The notes under the pieces: model-generated | Database searches by the model: none | Told to the model about the DNA's origin: nothing | The model's input: only the letters and a program-made list of their open reading frames with translations | IMG/VR virus record: IMGVR_UViG_3300049218_000295 | Span: 104,949-168,948 of that record | DNA from: a virus | Strand: one strand, 5' to 3' | DNA length: 64,000 nt | In this document: positions 48,537 through 56,336 of the stretch, piece by piece | Layout of the letters: every line of letters begins with the position of its first letter | Position numbering within the stretch: the stretch's first letter is position 1 | Made by a program: the position numbers and the translations under genes

Positions 48537-48763
48537 TTTCGGTACCTTAATCGTAAACCTTGAATTGAGCCATAGCACGATGGCTTGTTCCAGTGTTTCC
48601 AGGGCTTACACATCCCACAACCACACGAAAAATTAGACTTCCGCATTCGACCCAACTGCTTGGGATCATTTTTCCATTCTTTGACCATCGCGCCCCAAAT
48701 ACGCATACGCTTTTTTGAGACACGTTCTGACTGCTGCCTTCGATAAGCACGAGACCGAGACAT
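48533..48763 (-). CDS. Basic Cys-rich small phage protein
   Basis: A 76-aa very basic protein with KQLGRMRKSNFSCGCGMCKPWKHW, a common small phage protein pattern; Cys residues may bind zinc. Stop overlaps the receiver-like gene by 4 nt. Confidence 0.7.
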   Translation of the reverse strand: MSRSRAYRRQQSERVSKKRMRIWGAMVKEWKNDPKQLGRMRKSNFSCGCGMCKPWKHWNKPSCYGSIQGLRLRYRK

Positions 48764-48843
48764 TTATACTCTCCTTGTTGTCGACGGGCGCAACCCGCAC
48801 GAACTTGAAGAGTATCAGAAAGTTTATCATGGCCATAAAATAA

Positions 48844-49458
48844 CTACACCCAGCGGAAAATATACCCGCCTGCTGACTTGTACCCGTTTTTACCCCGCAG
48901 GCAATTTCTAATATGCCCTCGGTCCACATTCAGTTTGTGCGCAGCATCACGTACCATTAAGAATTCGCCCACTTTCTCACCTGTCTCTTTATTGAAAACC
49001 TCAAAAGGCTTTGCGCCATTACTCAAAGCGATTTTGGTCCTGTGTTCAGCGCTGTTGACATGACCGTGGCGTCGTTGGTTAGCAGCGACAATCGCAGCTA
49101 TTACTTTTGGCTGTTTCATTCTCAGTCGAACTACGTCGGAGATTCTTTGCTTGGTGATGAGGTTATGGGTGGCTTTCTCACCACCTTTAGTCAAATTGAA
49201 GCCACTGGTGGGATCTGTTGAGTCATAATGGTCAATCCAGAAAATCTCGCGTCGGCAGGCTTCTTCCCAGGTTGCACATTCCTCAATTATAGACCAAACA
49301 AACGCAGCCTTACCATACTTTCCTAAAGCTCTAGAAAAGTGCGAACTTTGTTTCCCAGCTTTGCTTTCGTGGTGCCATCTCCTATCTTTCAATCCCCTGC
49401 TTGTGATTCCGATATATACACGTCCGTCTGCATGAGTAGCCTTATAGACAACTATCAT
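48844..49458 (-). CDS. GIY-YIG homing endonuclease
   Basis: A 204-aa SegA-like nuclease: GIY-YIG core as VYKATH...VYIGIT (residues 4-17), Arg in DRRWHHES, Glu in REIFWIDHYDS, and a C-terminal NUMOD1-like DNA-binding segment (EFLMVRDAAHKLNVDRGHI). Probably a mobile element of the phage. TAG stop. Confidence 0.93.
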   Translation of the reverse strand: MIVVYKATHADGRVYIGITSRGLKDRRWHHESKAGKQSSHFSRALGKYGKAAFVWSIIEECATWEEACRREIFWIDHYDSTDPTSGFNLTKGGEKATHNLITKQRISDVVRLRMKQPKVIAAIVAANQRRHGHVNSAEHRTKIALSNGAKPFEVFNKETGEKVGEFLMVRDAAHKLNVDRGHIRNCLRGKNGYKSAGGYIFRWV

Positions 49459-49479
49459 ACAATAAAGGTAAGACTGGGA

Positions 49480-50136
49480 TTAATCGTAGTCCCAAGGGTC
49501 AAGCCAAAGGCGCAATAGGCTTTTTTGGTCGGCAAAAGCATCCCAATCGCCCTTGGCAATCATACGTTCTTCCCAGCGTCGCATGCCACGGTTTCCGAGA
49601 GTACGACAGTACTTGCGTGCGCCCACACCCCGACGCCAATTACCGTAGTCTCGGCGGCGACTACGGGTGAAGCCCTTTTTGTCGCGCCAGTCCTTCTTCT
49701 TTTGCTTTTCGGCCTCGACTTCGGGGTCACGCTCTTTAGCGGAATAGTCCACTGGGATTTTTTGGCGGTAGTGCGCACCGTTGCGAGGGTACCAATGGGA
49801 ATAATCGTCGCGGAGACAGCTACAGTAGCGACGATAACGGTGATGTCTTTCGCAAACACGTGGCAGGCCGCCATTAAGAACGGCGGTCTCGAACTCTTTA
49901 TAGGAGAGTTTGAGTTGCCCACCACCGCGACCAAGGTGGTAGAGATAGGTAAGAGTATCAAGTCGGATTTGATGGCTGGGCTTTACAGGCTCGGGTTCGG
50001 GGTCACGCCAAGGGGCGTAGTAGCGATATGGGGGTGCCCAGCAGGGGTCACCGTGCTGAGATTTGTAGAATTCATAAGCGGATGCTATGAACTGACGTTG
50101 AACGTCTTCGGTCCAAGGGGATGATACAGAATGCAT
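49480..50136 (-). CDS. Basic unknown protein, 218 aa
   Basis: Arg/Tyr/Trp-rich protein with a Cys/His-rich middle (CERHHRYRRYCSC). AAAGGAG precedes the ATG at 50136. A 199-codon open frame exists on the opposite strand but has no ribosome site. Possibly RNA-binding. Confidence 0.6.
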   Translation of the reverse strand: MHSVSSPWTEDVQRQFIASAYEFYKSQHGDPCWAPPYRYYAPWRDPEPEPVKPSHQIRLDTLTYLYHLGRGGGQLKLSYKEFETAVLNGGLPRVCERHHRYRRYCSCLRDDYSHWYPRNGAHYRQKIPVDYSAKERDPEVEAEKQKKKDWRDKKGFTRSRRRDYGNWRRGVGARKYCRTLGNRGMRRWEERMIAKGDWDAFADQKSLLRLWLDPWDYD

Positions 50137-50197
50137 AGTTTATAGGCTCCTTTACTAATGACCTATAAACATATAGTCCTCCCTTTGTGTGTCAAGT

Positions 50198-50287
50198 GAT
50201 GAAAGATTGCGCCGAGAGCGGTGAACAAGTCCCCAAGACCAGCCGCTATAATTGGACAACCCTTTGAGGCCTTTTTGGGGCCTCACA
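50198..50287. ncRNA. Rearranged stem element G
   Basis: Carries the element's 3' half first (GTGATGAAAGATTGCGCCGAGAGCGGTGAA, split here: GATGAAAG at 50199-50206, AGCGGT at 50216-50221) and its 5' half afterwards (GCCGCTATAATTGGACAACCC region, GCCGCT near 50240-50245). AGCGGT and GCCGCT pair uniquely with each other, so the element looks circularly permuted. A GAGGCC/GGCCTC hairpin follows. Confidence 0.5.
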
Positions 50288-50324
50288 TCAAAGGTAACAC
50301 AGGTTGTGGACCATGTCAATCCAT

Positions 50325-51077
50325 TTATTTGAATTGCTTGATTTGCTTGGACAGTTCTATGGCTTGCTTTACGCGTTTTATTGCTTCTTCACAATATTTG
50401 GGTTCAATTTCAATCCCAATGGTTCTGCGCCCTTCAAGGATCGCAGCAATACAGGTAGAGCCGGTACCCATAAAGGGATCGAACACGATTTCATTTTGTC
50501 CAGTAGACATTTCAATGAGCTGTGTAAGCAAGGCGATTGGTTTTTGAGTGGGGTGAGTACGTGAAGTTTCTCCCGACCGACTTACGCGCAGTACTGTGCC
50601 TTTACGCAGTCGGGCAGCAAGCTGCCCAGTCTTTTCAGAACGCTTGCCAGTATAACGTTTAACACCAAACCAAATTGGTTCATGGCTCTTGCCCCAAGGA
50701 ATTGTAAGATCTCCCGCAGACATTGAGGATTTATCCCAAATTAAATCTGTCACACCGCCCACTTCATTTGGAATTGTCTGACTAGGAGTAATCGGGCCAA
50801 AAACGTACCCATGACGGTTGATTTTGAGTTCTCGCCACGACTTGTTCAAAATTTCCAAGACTTTAGTATAATCGTCATCGCCTGTAATGCCATCAAATTG
50901 TTCGAGCACGTCTCGACTATTGGTCTTATAACCGTTGCAATACGGTGGATCGGTGAGCAACAAGTCATAGACTCGTCTTGCTGCCCCAATACCCTCTGCT
51001 GGCAGTTCAGGAATAACTTCGAGAGCGTCACCGCAATAGAGAATGACGCCCTCAGATTCAAATATTGGTTTAATCAC
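50325..51077 (-). CDS. DNA methyltransferase (beta-type)
   Basis: A 250-aa amino-methyltransferase: catalytic DPPY at residues 43-46, HPTQKP at 175-180 and SAM-binding DPFMGTGS at 200-207. The order motif IV then motif I is that of the beta class (N6-adenine or N4-cytosine). It overlaps the upstream candidate restriction gene by 8 nt. It may protect phage DNA or form a restriction-modification pair. Confidence 0.93.
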   Translation of the reverse strand: MIKPIFESEGVILYCGDALEVIPELPAEGIGAARRVYDLLLTDPPYCNGYKTNSRDVLEQFDGITGDDDYTKVLEILNKSWRELKINRHGYVFGPITPSQTIPNEVGGVTDLIWDKSSMSAGDLTIPWGKSHEPIWFGVKRYTGKRSEKTGQLAARLRKGTVLRVSRSGETSRTHPTQKPIALLTQLIEMSTGQNEIVFDPFMGTGSTCIAAILEGRRTIGIEIEPKYCEEAIKRVKQAIELSKQIKQFK

Positions 51078-51594
51078 TTAATCCCATCACCCAATCTGCA
51101 AGCTCCTCAACTTCGGAGTCTCTGGGTATTTGTGTCATAATTTTGACCTTAATATCATAAGATTCCAGATCTTCTTTGAGGCTATAATGTTCAGAACCCG
51201 AAGTTGCAAAACCGTTCATATCTTGAACCAGATCCAGATGTAACAAGAAATTTTTAACCATTCCATGTTTTGGGTCCGAACGACGTTGGAGCATAGCCGA
51301 TCCCAATGCATCCTTGTAACCTTTTTTACAATTTTTGTGATCGTGTTTTCCTGTTATCTCGTGGTGCTTGGTGGTGTTCACTTTTATTTCAACACAGTGT
51401 ATCACACCATCTTTATCCAAATAAGCATCAGTGTTTGACTTTAAACCCGGATGAACTCTACCAGCTATTAAACCACGCTGAACAAAAATTCTGACCAGTT
51501 TGTCAGCTAAAAATCTTCCAGTATCTGCGGCTGCGTAAATCTTGTGCTCGGTTAGGCTAATTGCTTTTTTAGCGGGATTCTTTGATTTGCTCAT
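51070..51594 (-). CDS. Candidate PD-(D/E)XK restriction endonuclease
   Basis: A 174-aa protein with a plausible nuclease core: Asp56 (SNTDAYLD) and Glu69-x-Lys71 (HCVEIKVN). The rest is alpha/beta with a helical C-terminus. Its stop overlaps the methyltransferase start, the usual arrangement of a type II system. Cleavage is inferred; an auxiliary or vestigial role is possible. Confidence 0.68.
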   Translation of the reverse strand: MSKSKNPAKKAISLTEHKIYAAADTGRFLADKLVRIFVQRGLIAGRVHPGLKSNTDAYLDKDGVIHCVEIKVNTTKHHEITGKHDHKNCKKGYKDALGSAMLQRRSDPKHGMVKNFLLHLDLVQDMNGFATSGSEHYSLKEDLESYDIKVKIMTQIPRDSEVEELADWVMGLSD

Positions 51595-51691
51595 TTGGTA
51601 TTTTATGACCTTTTCAGAATCGCCCAGGCCACCGCCAGAAATTTATGGTTAACCAATATTACCGTTTATAAAAGAACAAAGGAGGCACTCT

Positions 51692-51730
51692 ATGACTTAT
51701 CACTAGGTATCACTTGATAAACCACCCTAA
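51692..51730 (+). CDS. Mini-ORF with in-frame TAG at codon 5
   Basis: Strong ribosome site AAAGGAGG (51678-51685) 6 nt before ATG, then three sense codons (ACT TAT CAC), TAG at 51704-51706, seven more sense codons and TAA. A 4-residue peptide, or 12 residues if amber is suppressed. May be a leader or a translational sensor. The rest of 51595-51780 has no recognised gene. Confidence 0.4.
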
Positions 51731-51780
51731 TTCTTCTTGGTCCCCGAATTGTATCCCAACAATCAACCAAGGAGAAATCA

Positions 51781-52173
51781 ATGCGTACTTACAAATCTGC
51801 TACCCTCAACCGTCTGAAATCTGAACTCAAAAATCTCACAGCCACCATCAAAGTGGAAAAACCTGCTTATCGCACCGCTTACAGTGAAGCTGCCCGCGAT
51901 ATTGGGCCGTGGTCCGCCGTAACTACTCACGGTAGTGAACTCGGCAATGCTCAATACGAATTTCGCCATAAGCATATTGTATATTGCTTATTGCGAGGTC
52001 GTACTATGGAGCAGATTGAGAACAAGCCTCGCTGCGCCAATGAGAAGGGTTATTGCTACAAATGTAATCATCCCAACAAGAAGCGTATCGAGACTGAGTT
52101 GGCTGAATGTCAAGAGGCAATGGAAAAAGAGAAGGCTGCTGCTTTGAATGAGGCCCAACGTGCCGTGGGTTGA
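51781..52173 (+). CDS. Unknown Cys-containing protein, 130 aa
   Basis: Helical protein with a CANEKGYCYKCNHPNKK cluster near residues 82-98 that may bind zinc. AAGGAG precedes the ATG. Overlaps the next gene by 26 nt. Confidence 0.65.
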   Translation: MRTYKSATLNRLKSELKNLTATIKVEKPAYRTAYSEAARDIGPWSAVTTHGSELGNAQYEFRHKHIVYCLLRGRTMEQIENKPRCANEKGYCYKCNHPNKKRIETELAECQEAMEKEKAAALNEAQRAVG

Positions 52174-52390
52174 ACTAAAGAAATATCCTTTTCACCAAGA
52201 TGAGCGGGCTTCATGCCCGCTCTACTTGAGTGAGAAATCGTTTAAAGAAGTCGAGTCGGAAATGGCCGATATTCGTGAGGAATTCGCACATCTCGGCGTT
52301 TCCGACGTTCGGTTCAACAGTCATTTCAAGAGCCATGGCTATGGGGCCTACACAACCTGGTGGACTCTGGAAGGATGGTACGATGAGTAA
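52148..52390 (+). CDS. Small unknown protein
   Basis: An 80-aa protein with alpha/beta character and an aromatic C-terminus (TTWWTLEGWYDE). GTG at 52160 is an alternative start. Its stop overlaps the amber-containing gene start (ATGAGTAA). Confidence 0.6.
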   Translation: MRPNVPWVELKKYPFHQDERASCPLYLSEKSFKEVESEMADIREEFAHLGVSDVRFNSHFKSHGYGAYTTWWTLEGWYDE

Positions 52391-52691
52391 CTATTAGGAA
52401 TGCGTTGGTTGTGCGGGGGATAAAGTTTACCTTCTTGTGAAAGATGGTAAGGTTTATCGTGCTACTTTCAGTTTTTCACTGGCTGAACACCTTTCTCAGG
52501 GCCATTATGAGATTCGGCGGGTAGGGCTCAAATTAGGAAAGGTGCTTTCTTCCGGGGAAACAAGCTCATCTGGATTGTATGCGGTTGTCGCTCATCGGAG
52601 AGACCGTATCTTGCGGGTGAGTTTAATCAAGGACGTGGCCAACATGTTAGTAGATGGAACAAGGTACATAGCGGAGGTATGGGTATCATGA
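52383..52691 (+). CDS. Small Cys protein with in-frame amber codon
   Basis: Read as 103 codons with TAG at codon 5 (52395-52397): MSNY-TAG-ECVGCAGDKVYLL and on to codon 102, then TGA. The CxxC and beta-rich sequence immediately after TAG continue naturally, whereas the only downstream start in frame, GTG at 52437, lacks a ribosome site. The ATG overlaps the previous stop. Two CUA tRNAs in the same window could supply the amino acid. Confidence 0.62.
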
Positions 52692-53113
52692 GTGAAAAGA
52701 AATTGACGCCAAAAGAGCGAGCGGAGCAAAGCTATCAAACGATGCAAAGAACCTATGAGTTGAACCAAAAGCTCAAAGAAATTGGTGTTATCGACGAGGA
52801 CGCCCTGGGCAAAGTACTTTATGAACAAGGTACCGTCGACCGAGTGAACGATAAACTCTACTGCGTGGTTGATGCCACTCTTTCTAAGTCACAGCAGGGC
52901 GTACAGGCAGCGCACGGAGTGGCTCAGTATTTGCTTGAACACCGAGATACAAAATGGAACAATGGCACGCTCATTATCCTGAAGTCTTATGACCTTAGCC
53001 AGTGGGAAGATTGGGCGGAATCAATGTTCCGGGAACCAGACCTCGATAATCGAGTTACTGCCTGTGTATCCTTTGGAAAACCAGACCCGTCTAGTTACTG
53101 CCCGCTGATGTGA
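52688..53113 (+). CDS. Pth2-fold-like protein (second)
   Basis: A 141-aa protein. The N-terminal half is helical; residues from LYCVVDATLSKSQQGVQAAHGVAQYLL onward match the beta-alpha start of Pth2-type proteins, in which GVQAAHGV corresponds to the AQGAHAS helix. A catalytic role is uncertain. ATG overlaps the upstream TGA. Confidence 0.62.
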   Translation: MSEKKLTPKERAEQSYQTMQRTYELNQKLKEIGVIDEDALGKVLYEQGTVDRVNDKLYCVVDATLSKSQQGVQAAHGVAQYLLEHRDTKWNNGTLIILKSYDLSQWEDWAESMFREPDLDNRVTACVSFGKPDPSSYCPLM

Positions 53114-53525
53114 ATGCTTGCAAAGGTGAATTCAATTTTGCGAGTTCTAATTCCAGCTCATGAAGCCTGGTTTGTGATTGAGCCAATTCCTTTTCTTTGG
53201 CAGCCAGCGCGGTTGCGGTGTCTTTAAGTGCTGCTTCGTATCGGGTTTTGGCGTTTTTGACGTCAAGTTGGATACGTTCTTCTGCAGTCATCACTGCGAC
53301 CTCGAAGTTGTCTTGGGTGCCCATGACCTTCTTTTCATTGTAACCGTCATATTCTTCGTAGTAATATGTCGCTCGCGGTTTTGGATGTCGACCGGTAATA
53401 ACTAGCTCATCAATGATGTGATGCATGCAGTTGTATCTACTGGTGAGCCCCATAGTGACTACTCGGTCTCGAAGAGCTTTATGGATTGTTTCGACTGCTT
53501 TGTGAAATTCGTCTGGAGTTACCAT
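53091..53525 (-). CDS. Coiled-coil unknown protein
   Basis: A 144-aa protein whose last 65 residues form a coiled coil (AAKEKELAQSQTRLHELELEL). Converges on the Pth2-like gene with a 23-nt overlap. Function unknown. Confidence 0.62.
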   Translation of the reverse strand: MVTPDEFHKAVETIHKALRDRVVTMGLTSRYNCMHHIIDELVITGRHPKPRATYYYEEYDGYNEKKVMGTQDNFEVAVMTAEERIQLDVKNAKTRYEAALKDTATALAAKEKELAQSQTRLHELELELAKLNSPLQAFTSAGSN

Positions 53526-53541
53526 ACGAATGTTTTATAAC

Positions 53542-53573
53542 CGTGAGCCAGCACCCGTCGATGCTGGCTCACG
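53542..53573 (-). terminator. Terminator hairpin after sedolisin gene
   Basis: CGTGAGCCAGCA (53542-53553) and TGCTGGCTCACG (53562-53573) form a perfect 12-bp stem with an 8-nt loop, 28 nt beyond the sedolisin stop. No strong U-tract follows on either strand. Confidence 0.7.
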
Positions 53574-53600
53574 AATCTCCTTCTACCATAGGTAGATGAG

Positions 53601-55082
53601 TTAAAGAGCTTTTAGGACCTTAAGGAGAGCGGCAGCCCTCATGCTACCCCATCCGGTTACGGCGTCCCACCCCGGAGCTGCGGTAAATGCGCCATTGCTG
53701 CCGGAGACGACATCGTCAAAGCAGCTCGCTTTCTGGGCGTCCGAAACATTGAGGTAAATTCCATGCATGTCGAAGGATTTGCTGGCCCGAGCAGCATTTA
53801 CAAGAGCAGCAAAACCTGACCACTGAGGTGCCGCAATGCTAGTTCCCCCGATGACGATATAGCTTGCGTCTTTCATCACGTTACCATTGGCGTCGTAGTA
53901 ATGAAGCCAAGTTGGTTGACCCGAATTTGGGTCAGCATTGAAGGCCACGTCGGGATAAGCGCGTTTAGGATAGGTCGTAGCGCTCAATTCCGATTGGTAA
54001 CTTGGTTTCGCATACAAGGTGCTGATACCGCCACCACTACCGGACCAAGCAGTCTCGGAAGCGAGACCTGAAGGAAGAAGAGCTAAAGTGGTTCCACCAA
54101 CCGCCACCACATTCGGGCTAGAAGCTGGATAGTCCGCCATTACCGATCCGTCCTGCAAACAATCAGAGCCGCTGTCACCAGATGCAACGAAAATGTTAAT
54201 GCCTTGGGCGACCGCTTGGGCAAATACCTTATCCATCGCCGTTTTGTGGTCCGCAGCAAGCTGGCTTTCGCAGCTACCCCAACTGTAGTTAACGACTTTA
54301 GACTGATTGTTATCCACGATGGCGGTAAACATTGCAAGTTCCCCGGCGTCACTGTTTTCAGCCGAGGTATAAACGTGAATAGAGGCTCCGTGAGCAATCA
54401 TTCCGGAAAATTCGGCATCAGTTTGGGTTTCGGCAGCGGAGTCGGTGTTGTAGACCGCAGTACCATTGAAATTCACCTGTTCCACTGTGGGAGCTGGACT
54501 CACACCATTTTTGGTATAGTAGTCCTTAACGTCTTGAACGTAGAAACTGTCGTAAGTTGCAATCGAGATATTTTGTCCTTTAGCCGAAAGACCGCTTGCG
54601 TAAAGAGTGTCAAATCCGTAGGCTTTCTGAATTTGCGCGGGTAAAAAGCCACTGAAATCTTTTGGTGCAGACGTCAAGAAGCGAAGATGCGGCTTACGCT
54701 TAACACTTGGAGATAGACCAAGTACTTTAACCGGAGCGGCGTTGGTATCTAAAGCACGCATGTTTTGTTGGAACCCTTGAAGCACTTTACGGTCGGCGCG
54801 AACCATAATAACCAAGTGAGAATTTGAGACTTTAACAATTGCGATTTTTTGTGTTTTGAGTTGCGCTACCACTTGGTTGAATTGGGCATCGGTAGGACCA
54901 GCAAGCTGGCGGATTTCTTCCGGAGAATAGAACTTTTGGTAACGCGGTGATTGGGGGTCAGTTACTGATTGAGCCAAAGATTGAAGTGAAACGCGCTCTT
55001 TTAGTTGGATTGCCGCAGTGATGACCTCGGCGTGCGCGATTGATGGAAGAAGCATAAACAAAACAGCTAATAGCGTTTTCAT
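53601..55082 (-). CDS. Secreted sedolisin (S53) protease
   Basis: Serine-carboxyl protease of 493 aa. Signal peptide residues 1-18 (ALA-type cleavage HAEV), pro-domain about 19-140, catalytic domain after. Catalytic residues fit the sedolisin pattern: Glu218 and Asp222 (AAETQTD), Asp303 (SGDSG) and Ser415 in GGTSIAAP. Calcium-site residues are expected near the C-terminal SCFDDVVSG and APGWDAVTGWG. Acts outside the cytoplasm, possibly degrading envelope proteins at lysis. Rare in phages. Confidence 0.93.
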   Translation of the reverse strand: MKTLLAVLFMLLPSIAHAEVITAAIQLKERVSLQSLAQSVTDPQSPRYQKFYSPEEIRQLAGPTDAQFNQVVAQLKTQKIAIVKVSNSHLVIMVRADRKVLQGFQQNMRALDTNAAPVKVLGLSPSVKRKPHLRFLTSAPKDFSGFLPAQIQKAYGFDTLYASGLSAKGQNISIATYDSFYVQDVKDYYTKNGVSPAPTVEQVNFNGTAVYNTDSAAETQTDAEFSGMIAHGASIHVYTSAENSDAGELAMFTAIVDNNQSKVVNYSWGSCESQLAADHKTAMDKVFAQAVAQGINIFVASGDSGSDCLQDGSVMADYPASSPNVVAVGGTTLALLPSGLASETAWSGSGGGISTLYAKPSYQSELSATTYPKRAYPDVAFNADPNSGQPTWLHYYDANGNVMKDASYIVIGGTSIAAPQWSGFAALVNAARASKSFDMHGIYLNVSDAQKASCFDDVVSGSNGAFTAAPGWDAVTGWGSMRAAALLKVLKAL

Positions 55083-55133
55083 GGAAACCTCGTTGTGAGT
55101 TTACTGCCCTTCCAGGAATATAACCGGCTTCTA

Positions 55134-55355
55134 TCAACGCGTGATGCCACGTTTTTTGAGAATCGCAATTATCTCTCTTGGCGAGACAACTCTGGCACCC
55201 GGAAGTTTGGAACCACGCATCCTCTTGGGCACATCGTAGTGAGGGTGCCTCCCGCGATGGAACCAACAACGTTTGATGCCAATCGAATTGCAGTAGGCCT
55301 CTAGTTCTGCTTCTGAAACATCGGAGACGATGTGAATTCCATCAGTATAGATCAA
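55134..55355 (-). CDS. DUF4031 protein
   Basis: A 73-aa protein: MIYTDGIHIVSD, GIKRCWFHRGRHPHYDVPK, the DUF4031 signature with conserved Trp/His/Arg. Start overlaps the ferritin-like gene stop (ATGA). Function of the family is unknown. Confidence 0.85.
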   Translation of the reverse strand: MIYTDGIHIVSDVSEAELEAYCNSIGIKRCWFHRGRHPHYDVPKRMRGSKLPGARVVSPREIIAILKKRGITR

Positions 55356-55882
55356 GCCACCAAGCCAAGAGCGTTAAGCCCATTTTGATGGGCTTGGGAT
55401 GCCTGTTTCAAGGCTTTACTACCTGCTAGTGCTCGAAAGGCCTGTTCATGAAACTTTTCATCGGGGAGAATGGCTGCAAAAACTTGACGGATGTCCTCTG
55501 GAGCGGACTGGTCGTGGGCAATGACTTTAATCCGAGCCAGACGCATTTTTTCAGCGTGCGCACCAATTGCAGCAATTTCTTTCAGTGGCAGAGATTGGTA
55601 ATCTTTTGGTAGAGTCTGCTCCCAATAACGAGATTTCTTTTTCAAAACTTGGGGTTTGATGCCGCGACTCTTAAGCAGTTTGGAGACCCAGAGCGCGTGT
55701 TTCGCTTCTTGTAGCGCAATCAAGTCTAAACAGGCTTTATCGGTCCCTGCGGGCAGTGCTTTGGCCAGACTCTTGATGCGACGTGCAGCAGTCACTTCAC
55801 CGTGGTATTGGTCTTTGAGCCAGGGTATCAAAGCCTTAGGATTGTTCTTAACTTCATTCCACCACTGTTTACTTGTTCTCAT
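55352..55882 (-). CDS. Ferritin-like protein
   Basis: A 176-aa helical protein with paired Glu/His metal-site motifs (EAKHALW and DEKFHEQ) separated by about 70 residues, as in ferritin-like or rubrerythrin four-helix bundles. AGGAGAGG precedes ATG 55882. May protect against oxidative stress together with the SOD, but the reaction is uncertain. Confidence 0.8.
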   Translation of the reverse strand: MRTSKQWWNEVKNNPKALIPWLKDQYHGEVTAARRIKSLAKALPAGTDKACLDLIALQEAKHALWVSKLLKSRGIKPQVLKKKSRYWEQTLPKDYQSLPLKEIAAIGAHAEKMRLARIKVIAHDQSAPEDIRQVFAAILPDEKFHEQAFRALAGSKALKQASQAHQNGLNALGLVA

Positions 55883-55908
55883 AAGTACCTCTCCTATCAA
55901 AATAACTG

Positions 55909-55981
55909 AGGCCCCGACGGGAGTCGAACCCATGTACTAGGTTTTAGAAACCTCTGCTCTAACCAACTGAGCTACGGGACC
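55909..55981 (-). tRNA. tRNA-Sup(CUA), amber suppressor 1
   Basis: Acceptor GGTCCCG/CGGGGCC, D-arm TAGCTCAGTTGGTTAGAGC, anticodon arm GAGGT TTCTAAA ACCTA with anticodon CTA, T-arm ATGGG/CCCGT. The closing anticodon pair is a G-A mismatch. No encoded CCA. Decodes UAG; amino acid unknown. Confidence 0.85.
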
Positions 55982-55990
55982 ATATAAAGG

Positions 55991-56063
55991 CGCACCGGGT
56001 GGGGTTCGAACCCACGACACGCAGCTTTAGAAGCTGCTCCTCTACCAACTGAGGTACCGGTGC
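55991..56063 (-). tRNA. tRNA-Sup(CUA), amber suppressor 2
   Basis: Acceptor GCACCGG/CCGGTGC, perfect anticodon stem GCAGC/GCTGC with loop TTCTAAA (anticodon CTA), T-arm GTGGG/CCCAC, G73. No encoded CCA. Only 9 nt from the first suppressor. Confidence 0.9.
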
Positions 56064-56064
56064 A

Positions 56065-56307
56065 TTAAATAGTTCCGCTTTCGACGACAGTCTCACCAAC
56101 TACGCGCCAGGAAAGCTTCACTCCGGAGAGTTCGTGAAAACTCTTGGCGAGATTACGAGCTTCTTGACATGCCCGAGACTGACTGGCAAAACCGGGCTGG
56201 TTTGTAATGCGGGGAATATTGTACCACTGCCCCTCTTGATAAAGTTGGTCTTCGGACTGGTAATCCTGTGAGAAATAGATCTCAAAGGTATATGTGCTAT
56301 TCTTCAT
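56065..56307 (-). CDS. Small unknown protein
   Basis: An 80-aa alpha/beta protein (YTFEIYFSQDYQSE start). It lies 1 nt downstream of the suppressor tRNA on the same strand. No domain recognised. Confidence 0.6.
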   Translation of the reverse strand: MKNSTYTFEIYFSQDYQSEDQLYQEGQWYNIPRITNQPGFASQSRACQEARNLAKSFHELSGVKLSWRVVGETVVESGTI

Positions 56308-56336
56308 TTCTCTTTTTTAGAGGCTGCGCAGGATGC

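Noticed and set aside
48547-48843. TAG read-through of the GIY-YIG gene
   Set aside because: The extension overlaps the well-supported basic Cys-rich gene 48533-48763 in another frame.
49525-50124. 199-codon open frame opposite the 49480-50136 gene
   Set aside because: No ribosome site and low-complexity Val/Thr/Ala composition, as expected from the complement of the Arg/Tyr-rich gene.
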